64,000 nucleotides of DNA from positions 17,373,753 to 17,437,752 of the forward strand of contig NC_090290.1 of the NCBI RefSeq assembly GCF_037392515.1. Reading direction: 5' to 3'. How positions within the stretch are numbered: position 1 is the stretch's first letter; each line of letters starts with the position of its first letter. This DNA is from Haliotis asinina (Eukaryota; Mollusca; Gastropoda; Lepetellida; Haliotidae). The notes under the pieces are model-generated. The model made no database searches and was not told the DNA's origin. It worked only from the letters and a program-made list of their open reading frames with translations. Positions 11,195 through 22,918 of this stretch are shown in pieces. Position numbers and translations under genes: made by a program.

Positions 11195-13629
11195 GAAGTG
11201 ACCATTTTCCTACTATACTAAAATCTGTAACTTCATCTGATGTTCCTCCATCATCAAGGCGGAATTTTAAAAAGGTTAACTAGGCTTTATATGAAACACT
11301 GTGTCCTGAAAAACTTAAACCTGAACGGTTTATTGACGTTCCCGATGCTATTAAGTGTTTTTCTGATGAACTGAATTAAATAGATGATGAGTGTATACCA
11401 AATTCCTCTGCAGTTCCACACAGAAGAAAACCATGGTTCAGCGATGAATGCAAACAACCTAGGAAGGCAAGGAAAAATGCAGAACATTATTTCCGGCGCC
11501 ATCCCATGGTGCATAATTTCAACAAAATTAAAATTCTAAATGCTAAAGCACGGCGTACTTTTAAACAGAACATACGCCAATCTTGGCAAAATTATGTATC
11601 CAAAATAAATTCTAGGACACCCATGTCCAAGGTTTGGAACATGGTCCAGAAAATTAAAGGTAAAGGTACTAAATCTACTGTCCATCATCTTAAACATGGA
11701 GATCAATTACTTACTGATAAATCAGATATTGCGAATAAACTGGGCGAAACTCTCGCTAAACATTCCTCCTCTTCCAATAATATACCTAAATTTCAGCAAC
11801 AAAAATAACAAGAAAAGAAAACTATTAATTTCAATTCTGATAATGGGGAAGATTATAATGAAACGTTTTCTATTCATGAGCTCCATACTGCTCTTGATCA
11901 AGCTCATGACACTGCTACAGGGGCTGATAACATACATTATCAACTCCTGAAGCACTTACCAGAATCCTGTTTGGGGACGCTCTTATCAATTTTTGATGAT
12001 ATTTGGACTTCTGGGAAACTTCCTTCTTCATGGTGTGATGCCATAGTAGTACCAATACCTAAACCTGGACGTGACCATACGGATCCATCTAATCATACGG
12101 ATCTATCGTCCGATTTCATTAACTAGCTGTGTTTGTAAGATGATGGAACGCATGATAAATAACCGACTTGTTTGGTACTTGGAAACAAATAACCTCACAT
12201 CAGATATACAGTGTGGTTTCCGAAAAAACAGAAGTGCTGTCGATCACTTAGTGCGTTTGGAATCATTTGTTAAAAACGCACTAATTAATAAACAACATGT
12301 TGTGTCTATCTTTTTTTTATCTCGAGAAGGCATATGACACAACCTGGAAATATGGCATTTTGAGAGATTTACATGATTTCGGTTTGCGAGGTCGTTTGCC
12401 TAAATTCATAGCCAAATTTTTAAACAACAGACAATTTCAAGTCCGCGTGGGTTCTACCCTGTCTGATCATTACAATCAGGACCAGGGTGTTCCACAAGGC
12501 AGTATTTTGTCAGTCACACTTTTTAGTATAAAGATAAATAGTTTATCCAAAGTTTTAAATGATTCAATTGATGGATCGTTATTTGTGGATGATTTTAATA
12601 TTTCTTGTCGCGGGAAAGATATGCATACTATTGAACTTCAACTGCAGCTGTGTTTGAACAAAATAGATAAATGGTGTCTTGAAAATGGCTTCAAATTTTC
12701 TAAATCAAAAACCAATTGTATACATTTCTGCCGTAAATATAACCCTCATAAAGACCCAGAACTATTTCTAAGTGGAGCCCCTATCAAAGTTGTCAAGGAG
12801 GCTAAGTTCTTGGGACTTATTTTCGATTCGCATTTGACCGTTTTGCCCCATATTAAATCCCCAAAAGTCAAATGCCTGAAGGCACTCGATTTATTAAAGG
12901 TTGCTTCTAATTCAAAGTGGGGAGGGGATCAGACTTCCCTCCTTCACTTATATAGATCACTCATCCGCTCAAAATTTATATATGGTGGAGCCTGCAAAAG
13001 CAACCTGAAACCATTAGATTCTGTCCATCACCAAGGTCTAAGACATTGTCTTGGTTCCTTCAGAACTTCACCTATTGACAGTCTTTACGTTGAGGCCGAT
13101 GAACCATCTCTTGCACAACGCCGTATTAAATTATCTTTACAATATATCACAAAACTATACTCTAACGAATCTAACCCTGCATATAACTGTGTCTTCAATC
13201 CCCTTTATGAGGTTTTGTACGACAAGAAGTCTTCTCTTGTTCCACCTCTTGGGCACAGAATTAAACCCTTTCTTTCTTCGGCCGGCATTGAGCTGGAAAA
13301 CATAGCTCCCTCCCGTCTTCTTTCTTCTCCTCCTTGGCAATTGGTTAGGCCACAAGTTGACCTAACATTAACTACATTTACAAAAATCAGAAATGAATGA
13401 ATTACAATATAAACAAGAATATCATCGATTGAAACGTAATATAACAATTATAAATCCTTATTTAGAGATGGGTCCAAGGACGGTGGCGCAGTGGCTTGTG
13501 CCACTGTCATTGGATCAGAACAATAGCTTCCAGATTACCAGATATTAGTTCTATGTTTACAGCAGAAGCTATCACCATATTAACAGCTCTTAAATATATT
13601 CAAAGACACCCTAAACGTAAACAATATAT

Positions 13630-13658
13630 GGAGGGTTGCATGCCAAAACAACCTAAGT
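13630..13658 (+). repeat. Terminal inverted repeat, left
   Basis: The repeat starts GGAGGGTTGCATGCC and ends CAACCTAAGT. It is the reverse complement of 16,548-16,576 except at the second base (G versus A). Confidence 0.92.
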
Positions 13659-13845
13659 GATTTTTTGCAACTTTACAGGAGAGATGAAAAACAGTATTTT
13701 CATGTTTATTATAGATAGCGAGGCTGAAATAGGCTTAACTTATAACATGAAACATACAATGAAGGATAATGAGTCGTTACACGAGTTTCCATTAATATTT
13801 CAACATTTATTGCAAAAAGAATCATTTTTGACTTCTTCATTACCT

Positions 13846-13928
13846 GCCAAAATGACCTAAGTCAGCACATGTTTCCATGGCAAAACAAGCTAAGTCACAA
13901 AAGTTGCATGCCAAAATAAACTAAGTCA
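13846..13928 (+). repeat. Left subterminal repeats of the transposon end motif
   Basis: Three further degenerate copies of the terminal motif follow each other in the same orientation: TGCCAAAATGACCTAAGTCA, then GGCAAAACAAGCTAAGTCAC, then TTGCATGCCAAAATAAACTAAGTCAC in two blocks. Repeated subterminal motifs are the usual layout for transposase binding sites, which is the inferred role here. Confidence 0.7.
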
Positions 13929-14404
13929 CAAATATACTTAACTATTTTGATTAATTCAGTGTAAATTACCCTGAATATGATTGTAACTATGATTATTATT
14001 CTATTTCAATGCTAAATGATAACAATGACAATAGAATAGGTCCTGGTATGGGCATGCAAGCCTAATGTAATATGCAGTTCCAAATTCAATAATTACTGCC
14101 ACTAAAACAAGGTGACATTGTGATAGCATGATCTCAATCACATTAACGTCACGGAGTATGGAACAAATCGTTTCATTAAATATTTGATGGTACTGAACAA
14201 ATTTTCCTTTTGACTAGCATACTGGTTGTATGGATGCAATAGGAAATAAGAATCCTTAAGTGCATCAGTTATCAAAGATTGACTGCATTCTTGCATTTAC
14301 ATTGTAAATTTAATACAATGTATATATTTCGCTGAATTACAAGAATTTATAGACAACGACTTGTTATTTTTTCAAGGGGCACGAACTTTCGTGGTGTAAT
14401 TTTA

Positions 14405-15515
14405 CTTCGTCAGTGTATTCTTACTTCTTCAGTGTAATGTTAATCCATCAATGTATTCTTTTCTTACTCAGTGCATTCTTATTCCCCCGTATATCCCTAC
14501 TCCTCCAGTATATTCTTACTCCTTCAGTATGTTCTTACTCCTCCAGTATGTTCATACCCCTCCAGTATATCCCTACTCCTCCAGTATATTCTTACTCCTT
14601 CAGTATGTTCTTACTCCTCCAGTATGTTCATACCCCTCCAGTATATCCCTACTCCTCCAGTATATTCTTAATCCTCCAGTACATTCTTACTCCTCCAGTA
14701 TATCCCTACTCCTCCAGTATATTCTTATTCCTCCAGTATATTCTTATTCCTCCAGTATATCTTTATCCCTCCAGTATATTCCTACTCCTCCACGTTATTC
14801 TTCCTCCTCCAGTATATTCTTCCTCCTCCAGTATATTCTTACTCCTCCAGTATATTCTTATCCCTCCCGTATATTCTCACCCGTCCAGTATATCCCTATT
14901 CCTCCAGGTTATTCTAACTCCTCCAGTATATCCCTACTCCTCCAGTATATTCTTAATCCAGTATTTTCTTATCCCTTCAGTATATTCTTACTCCTCCAGT
15001 ATATTCTTACCCTCCGGTATATCAATACTCCTCCAGTATATTCTAACTCCTCCAGTATATCCCTACTCCTCCAGTATATTCTTAATCCAGTATTTTCTTA
15101 TCCCTTCAGTATATTCTTACTCCTCCAGTATATTCTTACCCTCCAGTATATCAATACTCCTCCAGCATATTCTTAATCCTTAATCCTCCAGTATATTCTT
15201 ACTCCTCCAGTATCTTCCTACTCCTCAAGTATATTATTACTCCTCCAGTATATTCCTACTCCTCAAGTATATTCTTACTCCTCCAGTATATTCTTACTCC
15301 TCCAGTATATTCTTATCCCCCCCCCAGTATATTCTTACTTCTCCAGTATATTCTTATTTTCCCCGGAATATTCTAACTCCTCCAGTATATTCTTACTCCT
15401 CCAGTATATTCTTATCCCCCCAGTATATTCTTACTTCTCCAGTATATTCTTGTTCCCCCAGTATATTCTTACTCCTTCAGTATATTGTGATTATTTCAGT
15501 ATAATCGTATTTCTT
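14405..15515. repeat. ~19-bp minisatellite, about fifty units
   Basis: This is a tandem array with consensus unit CTCCTCCAGTATATTCTTA (plus strand), with point changes and unit-length variants (CCCTCCAGTATATC, CTTCAGTATGTTC). It lies inside the DNA transposon. Long open frames across it read as Tyr/Ser/Pro repeats only because the unit lacks stops. They are not genes. Confidence 0.95.
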
Positions 15516-16135
15516 CAGTATGTTCAGTATTTTTAGCATATACAATGACTGCAATGAGCATACGTGTATGCATCCTTGATAGTCTTTTGGGTATATGGTA
15601 CGCTAAATCTATTCTAGTGGAGTTTTTATCGGGACGTATACCCCGGACATTATCGAGGGTAAAATGTACTGTACTCAGCAGAAGCTTCTCCACATTGGTA
15701 CATAGTAGTATTATATAGTTGGAAAACCCATAACGTTCATCTGATCTTGAGAGGCAAACACAACTTTGAAGATTGTGGTAGATTTATCTCGCCCAATGTG
15801 ACGGGTCTCTATAGCGTCTACAGACGGTGGCTACATCCCTGAATAAGATGGTTGGTTCAGAGTACTGAAAAGTCTCTCTCAAAGCTGCGATGGGGAGACC
15901 ATTCATCACGACATCAGAAACAAGAAAGAAACAGAATTTTTCCTTGTACTTCAGAATGCGTAAAATCAATAAATATCAATAAATAACATGATTTTACGAC
16001 CCCCCAAAAAAAGATTTGAAAGGTGAAACATGTAATAGTTCCTAAACCTTACGTCTCCCGCTTCAAACCAAGTTAATTATAGTTTGAACCCATTTAGTAG
16101 GAATAAAACATCCTATCAACGTGTTTGAATCATTC
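15516..16135. other. Unassigned part of the transposon interior
   Basis: This stretch lies between the minisatellite and the right subterminal motifs. Short minus-strand open frames at 15,496-15,693 and 15,784-15,969 have no motif I recognise and no start/stop context that favours coding. I see nothing else here. Confidence 0.5.
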
Positions 16136-16430
16136 CCTGCCAAAACAACCTAAGTCACGGGAGTGGAAAAACGGAGTTTACAGGTCTAAATTAATAATTT
16201 CACTATTCAGTCACATATTTTGTTGAATTTTCAAGCATAAATTATCATTTTATATAATTTATACAAGCTGTTTTAAGTCCAGGATTGTCCTTAATTTGAG
16301 CTGCTTGTTTGCTTGGTAACCACACGGAGGAAGACTTTTCTACCTCCTTCCGGAAGAGTCTACGACAGTATCATGACTGTAGTCAGCCAAAACAACCTTA
16401 GTCTGGCGTAGGTCATTTTGGCACTGAGTA
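16136..16430. repeat. Right subterminal repeats of the transposon end motif
   Basis: CTGCCAAAACAACCTAAGTC at about 16,138, CAGCCAAAACAACCTTAGTC at about 16,385 and an inverted copy (TAGGTCATTTTGGCA) at about 16,410 repeat the core of the terminal repeat. Their orientation is mixed here, whereas the left cluster is all direct. Confidence 0.7.
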
Positions 16431-16547
16431 CCAGATTTTAAAAGCTACTTTCTTGAAAACTAAGAATCATACCCCAGCAACCTTAATATCACCGGAAAGA
16501 GCTTCTCAAGCTGCATATACTTCTGTTATTATTAAAAAAAACCTCTG

Positions 16548-16576
16548 ACTTAGGTTGTTTTGGCATGCAACCCTTC
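16548..16576 (-). repeat. Terminal inverted repeat, right
   Basis: ACTTAGGTTG...GCATGCAACCCTTC is the reverse complement of the left terminus with one mismatch in 29. The sequence after it, ATATAATCTATTCAGACTC, resumes the L1 RNase H codons for IIYSDS. Confidence 0.92.
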
Positions 16577-17762
16577 ATATAATCTATTCAGACTCTCTTT
16601 CTTGCCTTCAGGCTATTAAAATATTTGTTGTAAACATCAACTTTTAATTGAAATCATTGAATTGTATAATAATCTTGCCACTGGCCAATACGACATCGTC
16701 TTCTGCTGGTTACCCAGCCACGTAGGTATTTCCGGTAACGCAATGGCCGATCTTGCTGCCAAGGCAGCACTCAACAAATCTGTTACAAGACTTCTTATTC
16801 CATACTCTGATTAAAAAGTTAGCATTAGAACCTGCATCCGTGATCTGATGCAGAAGTGGGACACCCAAGTAGGTATAAATAAATTATATGAAATAAAACC
16901 GTATATTGGTTGCACCTACTTGGGCTGTCAGTCCACATTTGAAGAGGTTATTGTAAGACGATGTCGTATTGGCCATACACGATATACTCACGTGCACCTG
17001 TGAAAAGGTAAGGATCCTCCGTTTTGTATCCGTCGTGATGAGAGAGTCACGGTCAAGCATATTCTGCTTGACTGCGTTCAATTCTCCATCACAAGGGATA
17101 ACTATTATACAGTTAAAACAATTAAGGATCTTTTTACCAGCGTTTATTCTCATTTAATTATAGGATTTTTGAAAGAAATTGATTTTTTGGTTGAATTTTG
17201 AACAGTATGTTGTGTAAATAGGTGTATTTTAATTATTGGTAGTTTGAATTAGTATCTTGAATTGTTGGTGACTGTACCCTCAAAGAGGGTTGAAGTATTG
17301 TAAAATTATTGTCCTCCTGAGAGGGTACGTAAGTCCACAAACATTCAAAGTAAATTCTCAATTTCCAGGTTTGTAATCGTAGTATAAATGGGTTTTTTTT
17401 ATTGTATGGCTAGATTTCCCAAATGGCTGACGGCTGAGGGGATGATGTAAATCCGACTAGGGTCCATGCAGGTAGCAAAGGAACTGTAAGTCCCCATGGT
17501 CCCTAGTATGGTGATCTACCTTCAGTTGTTAGCAATCTATAGCCCAGTTTTATATTGTATTGTCCTCTATAGATAAATTATTTGAGGCATAGATATTAGT
17601 TTTACTTTCCTTTTTGTGATGTTCTAGTTGTTTTACTGTCCTTCGTCGACAGGTTTTATAATACTCATATATTCCATTTTATTGTTACGTTCCCGTCACG
17701 ATATGGCTGAGATATTGCCAATGTGACGTTATATCTTAACTCACACACTCACTCACTCACTC

Positions 17763-18480
17763 CCTCTACTGAATAAACACCTGTGATTAACCAAGGTTTA
17801 TGATCTTTTCCACAACTGAACTACGTTGTTTATTTATCTTACCTCACATATAAATGTTGCTGTCTGATTGGCTGAGCGCTCTTCTATTATTTTCAATGTG
17901 CCCCGCGTGCAATGCACCCCGCTGCCAATAGCAACTCATGTGATACTTTGTGGTAGTTACATGACGCATGATGCAAGGAAAATACAGATGTTTTGCTAAT
18001 AGAAATCGATGGAAGGCAGATTAATCTAAATCTGTTTTTCTTGTGTCGTCTGCAAAATGTAGCGATGGCTACGAAAACATTTGACTCTTTCCGATAAATA
18101 AATTTCGGCAGAACGTTCACGTGTAGTCCCTGTGGATATTAAGAAGGTGAAGTACATCGAGTCGACTTTGCTAAGACCCCACTAACGGGAAAAGCAGCAA
18201 TATGCAAGATTCGAATCGTTTGATTCACACAGGTTAGCTGAAGTGTACGATCCGATACCCATGCTTCAAACAGGTCAAAGTTAACATTGAGGTGTTCAGA
18301 AAGATAAATACGTCATTCAGTGGTCCCTCAGGGACAATGAGTTGAGGGAACATATGCAAATTATCGATGGTACCTTAACTCATGCTCCCCTCGTGACCAT
18401 TGAACAACTTATAATGCTTCATGTACGCACGAAAGCCTAAACTTGGGCCGGTGGGCTGTGCATGTAGAAAATGTATACTA
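17763..18480. other. No recognisable feature
   Basis: Single-copy-looking sequence after the L1 tail. A 75-codon minus-strand frame at 17,893-18,120 has no recognisable domain. I see no repeat or RNA gene here. Confidence 0.4.
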
Positions 18481-18562
18481 GAATTTGTTCGTGTCTACAT
18501 CAGAAAAGAAGACAAAAATATATATAACATTGATTCGAGGCCGTAACACCAGCTCACTCCTT

Positions 18563-18722
18563 GTTTTTTGTTTGTCTTTTGTTTTTTTGTTTGTTTTTTT
18601 TTTTTTTTTTTTTTTTTGGGGGGGGGGTTTGTTGTTGTTTTGTTTTTGTTTTTGTTTTTTTGGGGGGTTGTTTTGTTGTTTTTTGTTGTTGTTTTTGTTT
18701 TTGTTTTGTTTTTGTTTTTTTT
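18563..18722. repeat. T/G low-complexity tract
   Basis: A long run of T with G interruptions (GTTTTTG-type units and two G runs). Frames across it encode Lys/Gln/Asn or Phe/Val repeats on opposite strands and are artefacts. Confidence 0.95.
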
Positions 18723-18834
18723 TAGGAAATTGCAAAACAAATACAGAAAATCATTGTCATCAACTAATTATTTATCCGTCAGCAGCTGATTAAGTCATGC
18801 AAGATATTTACCGCAGCTTGGTTTACGTTACTGC

Positions 18835-18965
18835 AAGTAATTGATTCTGGACCAGACAATCAAGGCAAACGTCTGTGTTACTGGGATGCGATGGTAGCCT
18901 GACTACTTGATACCGTTAGTCTCTCCTTACGACAAACATTGGTTGTTAAACTGGTTTGACTAATC
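18835..18965 (-). mobile_element. SINE family A fragment, heavily diverged
   Basis: TTGATTCTGGACCAGACAATC, split here as TTGATTCTGG ACCAGACAATC, is followed by GCCTGACTACTTGATACCGTTAGTC and CCTTACGACAAAC. These are the reverse-oriented SINE A blocks with deletions between them and no clear tail. Confidence 0.55.
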
Positions 18966-19250
18966 TCGGCCAGTCAGTGACATATACTTTTTCTCGCACG
19001 CAGTAATATTCCTGCTAAATATACTCATGGCTAACGGAGATTCGAACCAGCAATCACAGCTTTCTGATGAACTCTAAATCACGCCTCTCACAGCGAGTTT
19101 CGCTACCTCATTCGTGACCCCTCTGAAATGGCGTAAGGGCATCAGACTACTCTATTTATGTTTATAGTCTTTCAGAAAACAGCCAATCAATACGGGGATT
19201 CCCCACATCGCAGGTTTCGTTATCTAGAGTGAAGTTTTCTTTTTAGCGTT

Positions 19251-19540
19251 CTATATATCGAGACCCGTGAAGGTCCCGGGGTAGAATAGGCTTTCAGCAA
19301 ACCATACTTGCCATAAAAGGCGACTATGCTTGTCATAAGAGACGACTAACGGGATCGGGTGGTCAGGCTCGCTGACTTGGTTGACATATGTCATCGGTTC
19401 CCAACTGCGCATATCGATGTTCATGTTGTTGATCACTGGATTGTCTGGTCCAGACTCGATTATTTACAGACCGCCGCCATATAGCTGGAATATTGCTGCG
19501 TGCGGCGTAAAACTAAATTCACTCACTCACTATATATCGA
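19251..19540 (+). mobile_element. SINE family A, essentially full length
   Basis: This is the best SINE A copy. It has a 5' part 'GACCCGTGAAGGTCCCGGGG', a core with TGTCATAAGAGACGACTAAC, GGGATCGGGTGGTCAGGCTC, a middle block 'GTTGATCACTGGATTGTCTG', and a 3' stem with CATATAGCTGGAATATTGCTG, then GTAAAACTAAA and (TCAC)n. It is flanked by a short duplication, CTATATATCGAGACC at 19,251 versus CTATATATCGAAACC at 19,530, so the left repeat overlaps the element start as drawn. The central block resembles the conserved domains known in metazoan SINE superfamilies, but I cannot say which one. It lies just downstream of STELLO gene copy A. Confidence 0.85.
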
Positions 19541-19702
19541 AACCTGATATGGATAATAACAACAATAACTCAAGGCGAGGATTGACAGATTACCTTAAAC
19601 GAGTTATATATTTTTTGCATAATTTTCGAGCCTTAACAATCAAGGCAAATCATTTGAGAGACATTTGCATGACAAATCTAACTAGAAATATTCTATTAAT
19701 GG

Positions 19703-22700
19703 CTAATTGCTCAACGAAAGGGGAAAGAATACCTCACAATAGAATCTCAAACCTTCACTCACGGATATTGTTTTTGATATCTTTACAGTGTGACAAAACA
19801 GGTGATCTTTATTGAAATATTTTTTCGCCTTGGAGACTGGTCCAACCTCAAAGTATGATCCAGACATCATGAAAAGATTCTCCAACTTTTCTATTCCACG
19901 GCAGACTGTGGGAAATATCAACTCAGCAAACAAATGAAATCGGGAGAAATGTTCCAGGTAGTAAAGGGCGTCAACTTTATACCGTTCAGGAACATAATGA
20001 ATATCGGATGAGCCAATATAGAACCCGTCTCTCTTCTTTGAATTGATGAAAAGCATCCTTGTGAAACTGTCGTATCTGTGTCTGTCCACAGCTTTCAAAG
20101 CTTGTAGACCAGCTTTGTATGCCGGCATACCTATAATGGGATGCTCAACATTATGTCCAACCTCCTTTTTAGATAGCTGTACAACTTTTCCACGATAAAC
20201 CCAAATTTTGTTTAGCGGCATCTTGTGAATGTTCCACACGTTAAGCAGTACATCGTCCCCGATGTATAAGTAGCCGTCAACTCGAAACTGCATCTTCATC
20301 ACTTGTATCAAACAGTGTTGAAAAAATGTACCATGCTTGTGGTCAACTTCCATGAAGGTCAGGGGCTTGGGATGTAATTTGGCGTAGGTGTGGAATTTAG
20401 TTTTATTGTCCCCACAGTAGACGATGTGAGGGAAATGCATGCCGTACATTGCCTCCAAAAACTGTAGGTTCTCATAGTGTGGATAGTTAAACACTACAAT
20501 TAACACAATGCTTGGATACGTTATGACCGACTTTAGTTCTGGCGTCGTAAACGAGTGATTTGTACAATATGAAGCTATTTGAGCGGCAGGTTCAGCAGTG
20601 GCTGGTGATTGTGTGCCTTGGGAATATACCTGAGGTGGGTTTTGCTCAGCGGCCCAGAATGTGATATTGACCTGTTGATTCGCCAGACGTGTTTGGTTCG
20701 GCAGTTTCGCCTCTAGTATGTATTGGGCACCGTCTTTCAGAGAACCAAAAGAACTTCTTTGTGGTTCCTTATAACCAAGTGACACAAGATCCTTGATCCA
20801 AAGATTCGTCAATCTTGCATCCCTTTCTTTCCAGAAGTTTTCATAAGCCATGTCAGCTGACAACTGAGAGACACAAGCAAAGAATGTCAAATCTGACCCA
20901 CATCTCCATTTGCTCAGAAAATCAAGAAGTCGTTCTGTCTGGAAGTACAGATCTGTCTCTTCTTTAGCGTCACTCAGGTAGGAGTGGGAATTCCTTTTCT
21001 GGAAAGCATTTGGTGGGAAGAATCCAACGTTTCCTCCTATTTCCCACAGCAGTCTTTGCGCCCAATAGCCTCTCCAGATATCACACACTCGGAATGTCGG
21101 AGTGGCTGGAATCAGCAGTGCCCAAAATGCATCATACAGAAAAAGGGTATTCTGGGAGTTAAAGGGAGAGAACACGCCCGCTGGAACAAGTGCTGGTGGA
21201 GCTCTCACATCAAAGGTCACATTCAGCTGAGAACTGGTTTGTTTCCGAGTCAGTCTGAAAATAGCGTCCATATCCGGATCACCATTGACCACACCCTGCT
21301 GAATGGATGGTGTTTTCCAGTGATTTAGTAGATACTCTGTTGTCGGCCTTTCCCCTACAGACCCAAGTGGATAGCCTCTTGGCCACAATGTCGGCTGTCC
21401 AAAATGACGATAGGGATTAAAGAGTTTTTTCCCTCTGTACAAGATTCCCCACATTGTTGGATCCAGTATGAAGGATTTCAGACGATCAAGAGGACGATTG
21501 TCATCATCAGTCTCATAAATAATAGTTGCACCATGAGCTATAGCGAACAGATACCCCACTGTTTTTCTGGCATAACTTCCTTCCGGCACAAGAGACTCTG
21601 ATTCAAACCCGAGGCTATGTTGATCTTCTAAGCTTAAAAATACACAGTTTGGGTGCCTGAAATGGTAACATATACTATCATGTAGGTTTAGTGTCAGAAT
21701 TAGTAAACGGCAATACATATGCATATATATTGTCATGTATTCACTAATAGGAATTATTAATTGCTCAATTATCACTGACTTTTACTTTTACATATTTATA
21801 GGCCCTGACATTACCTCCAGTCCTTTGGAGTCTTAGTGTCTCCGACAACAACAACCTTCCATCCAGGTATCTCTGCCATAAACTTGATGTCTGGTGTGGG
21901 GTTGAATATGGTTGTCACAACTATCCATCGATCTGACGAAACTGTGCTGAACTTGTCCGGTAGCCTAGAAAAGACATCATCTTGAACAATCTCCTCATTT
22001 TGATTAAAAGAAAAGTACCAATCAATCCATCCACTCACTCGCCTCCCCAACGTCCACACCACAGGGGCTTGTAACGCTCCTCAGTGTATATACTGTCACT
22101 TTGGGGGTCTTAGCACTGCATAAAATGAAAGGGGTGCCACCAGGTCAACACACCACGTTCGTTTCAGGGCAAGTTTAACAATGATCACTGTATCTATCCC
22201 ATTACAAATCTGCACACATTTCAAGCTAATACATTTACCTACGAATGAGACACACAGGAAGTACTGTGGAGCTAGCGTCTTCGGAAACTCGAAAAAGCAT
22301 GATTTCTCGATTCCAAACCAAACCGATCCCGTGCTGAGATTTTGTGCCGGTAACTCACTTAGTATTGTGATTATTTCACAGAATACACAAATGAGGTGCA
22401 CCAGAACACGTTTAATTGCTGGCACCTGCCAGCGCGCTATTTCTTCCAAAGACACATGCACCATACCGTCATAGCCTTTGGTCACTGTAGGTCAATTCTA
22501 ACCCTGAACTTTACATATCAGATAGTATGTGTATAGTCCAACATCAGTTATGTTTAAGAGGGAATTGTTTCCGGGTTTGTTGATGTTATTACTCATGACA
22601 TAAAGCTATGTGGCAGCTTATGGCATTCCCCGCTGCTATAATGTTGGAACATTGCTAAAAGGGGCGTAAACTAAACTCACTCACTCATCTTACATCGCTT

Positions 22701-22908
22701 GAAACGTGCATACGTCTGTATCAACCAATTATTTTATGAACAGTACTAATCCAAATTCCGTGAGTAACCTTGATGCGGAACTCTTGTCGACAGTGTCAGT
22801 CTTGGTTTTCTTCAGTGTGCCGTCCAAATACATGTAAACGCCCAAGAGCCACACGGAAGCGACACACAGGACTATAACAACTATCTGTCTCCGGCGCAGA
22901 ACACCCAT
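19703..22908 (-). CDS. STELLO/DUF288-type glycosyltransferase-like protein, copy A
   Basis: There are three coding exons on the minus strand: 22,908-22,769, 21,964-21,815 and 21,656-19,703. Together they give 747 codons plus stop. Splice phases agree (AG|G at both junctions, each making Arg) and acceptors are TTTTCTAG and ATTTCAG. Exon 1 encodes a short basic N-terminus and one hydrophobic segment at about residues 9-28, so a type II membrane protein, probably Golgi, is inferred. Exon 2 holds RWIVVTTIFNPT and GWKVVVVGDTKTPKDW. Exon 3 holds HPNCVFLS, GYLFAIAHGA and the acidic ETDDDN motif at about residue 145, a likely metal/nucleotide-sugar site. A second domain has YIGDDV at about 562. This matches the STELLO (DUF288) family, whose plant members are Golgi proteins in cellulose synthase assembly. 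The role in animals is not known to me. The start is the only in-frame ATG before the membrane segment. The exon 1 donor (GTTACT) is weak. Confidence 0.85.
22612..22690 (+). mobile_element. SINE family B, 3' end only, in intron 1 of STELLO copy A
   Basis: GCATTCCCCGCTGCTATAAT, ATTGCTAAAAGGGGCGTAAA and CTAAACTCACTCACTC form the 3' end of the tRNA-derived SINE B, which is more complete at the same intron position in copy B (61,545-61,714). The 5' body is deleted here. The insertion therefore predates the gene duplication. Confidence 0.8.
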
Positions 22909-22918
22909 GTTCCTTGGA

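Larger units (their letters stand above)
13630..16576. mobile_element. Non-autonomous inverted-repeat DNA transposon with internal minisatellite
   Basis: A 2,947-bp insert splits the RNase H coding region of L1. Its ends are inverted repeats: 13,630-13,658 and 16,548-16,576 differ at one base in 29 and share the core GGGTTGCATGCC followed by AAAACAACCTAAGT. The flank is alternating AT. A duplication of ATAT (13,626-13,629 and 16,577-16,580) fits, but a TA duplication with ends starting TG(G/A)AGGG fits equally. No transposase domain is recognisable in any frame, so it was probably moved in trans. The superfamily is unknown to me. Confidence 0.88.
4790..17200 (+). pseudogene. L1 ORF2 (endonuclease-RT-RNase H), broken and split
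   Basis: The APE-type endonuclease part is at 4,800-5,389 (GDLNGHSPLW, then YSALDLSLTKSELL). It resumes after the L2 insertion at 11,181 with LCGSDHFPTI..., written here as DVLCGSDHFPTI because of a substitution. Linker and RT follow at 11,410-13,400, with DQGVPQGSILSV and the catalytic LFVDDFN motif, a frameshift near 12,320 and stops. The RNase H domain begins at about 13,465 and is interrupted at 13,630, inside the YIIYSDSLS motif, by the DNA transposon. The rest (16,581-17,200) holds the SHVGISGNAM region and the Cys/His C-terminus in shifted frames. It is a useful record of insertion order but is not functional. Confidence 0.88.
2938..17762 (+). mobile_element. LINE copy L1, near full length, split by two nested insertions
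   Basis: This is a plus-strand copy of the same LINE family as L7. It begins GGCACCC at 2,938 (the family 5' terminus) and ends in an ACTC-rich tail at about 17,740-17,762. The 3'UTR is at about 17,200-17,740. Without the L2 insertion (5,390-11,180 plus its duplicated target) and the DNA transposon (13,630-16,576), the remaining pieces add up to about 6.1 kb, the length of full-length L7. Coding capacity is destroyed by frameshifts. No target duplication is visible: the left flank is a Tc1 remnant that does not continue on the right, so the locus has been rearranged. Confidence 0.9.

Noticed and set aside
14413-15183. Open frames of ~250 codons rich in Tyr, Ser and Pro
   Set aside because: They lie wholly in the ~19-bp minisatellite, and several frames are open at once because the unit lacks stops.
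18478-18793. Lys/Asn/Gln-rich and Phe-rich proteins on opposite strands
   Set aside because: Translation of a T/G low-complexity tract.
21658-21775. Upstream extension of the large STELLO exon (about 40 codons)
   Set aside because: Separated from the HPNCVFL start by a good acceptor (ATTTCAG); the extension is intronic, and the family continues from exon 2 at the TPKDWR residues.
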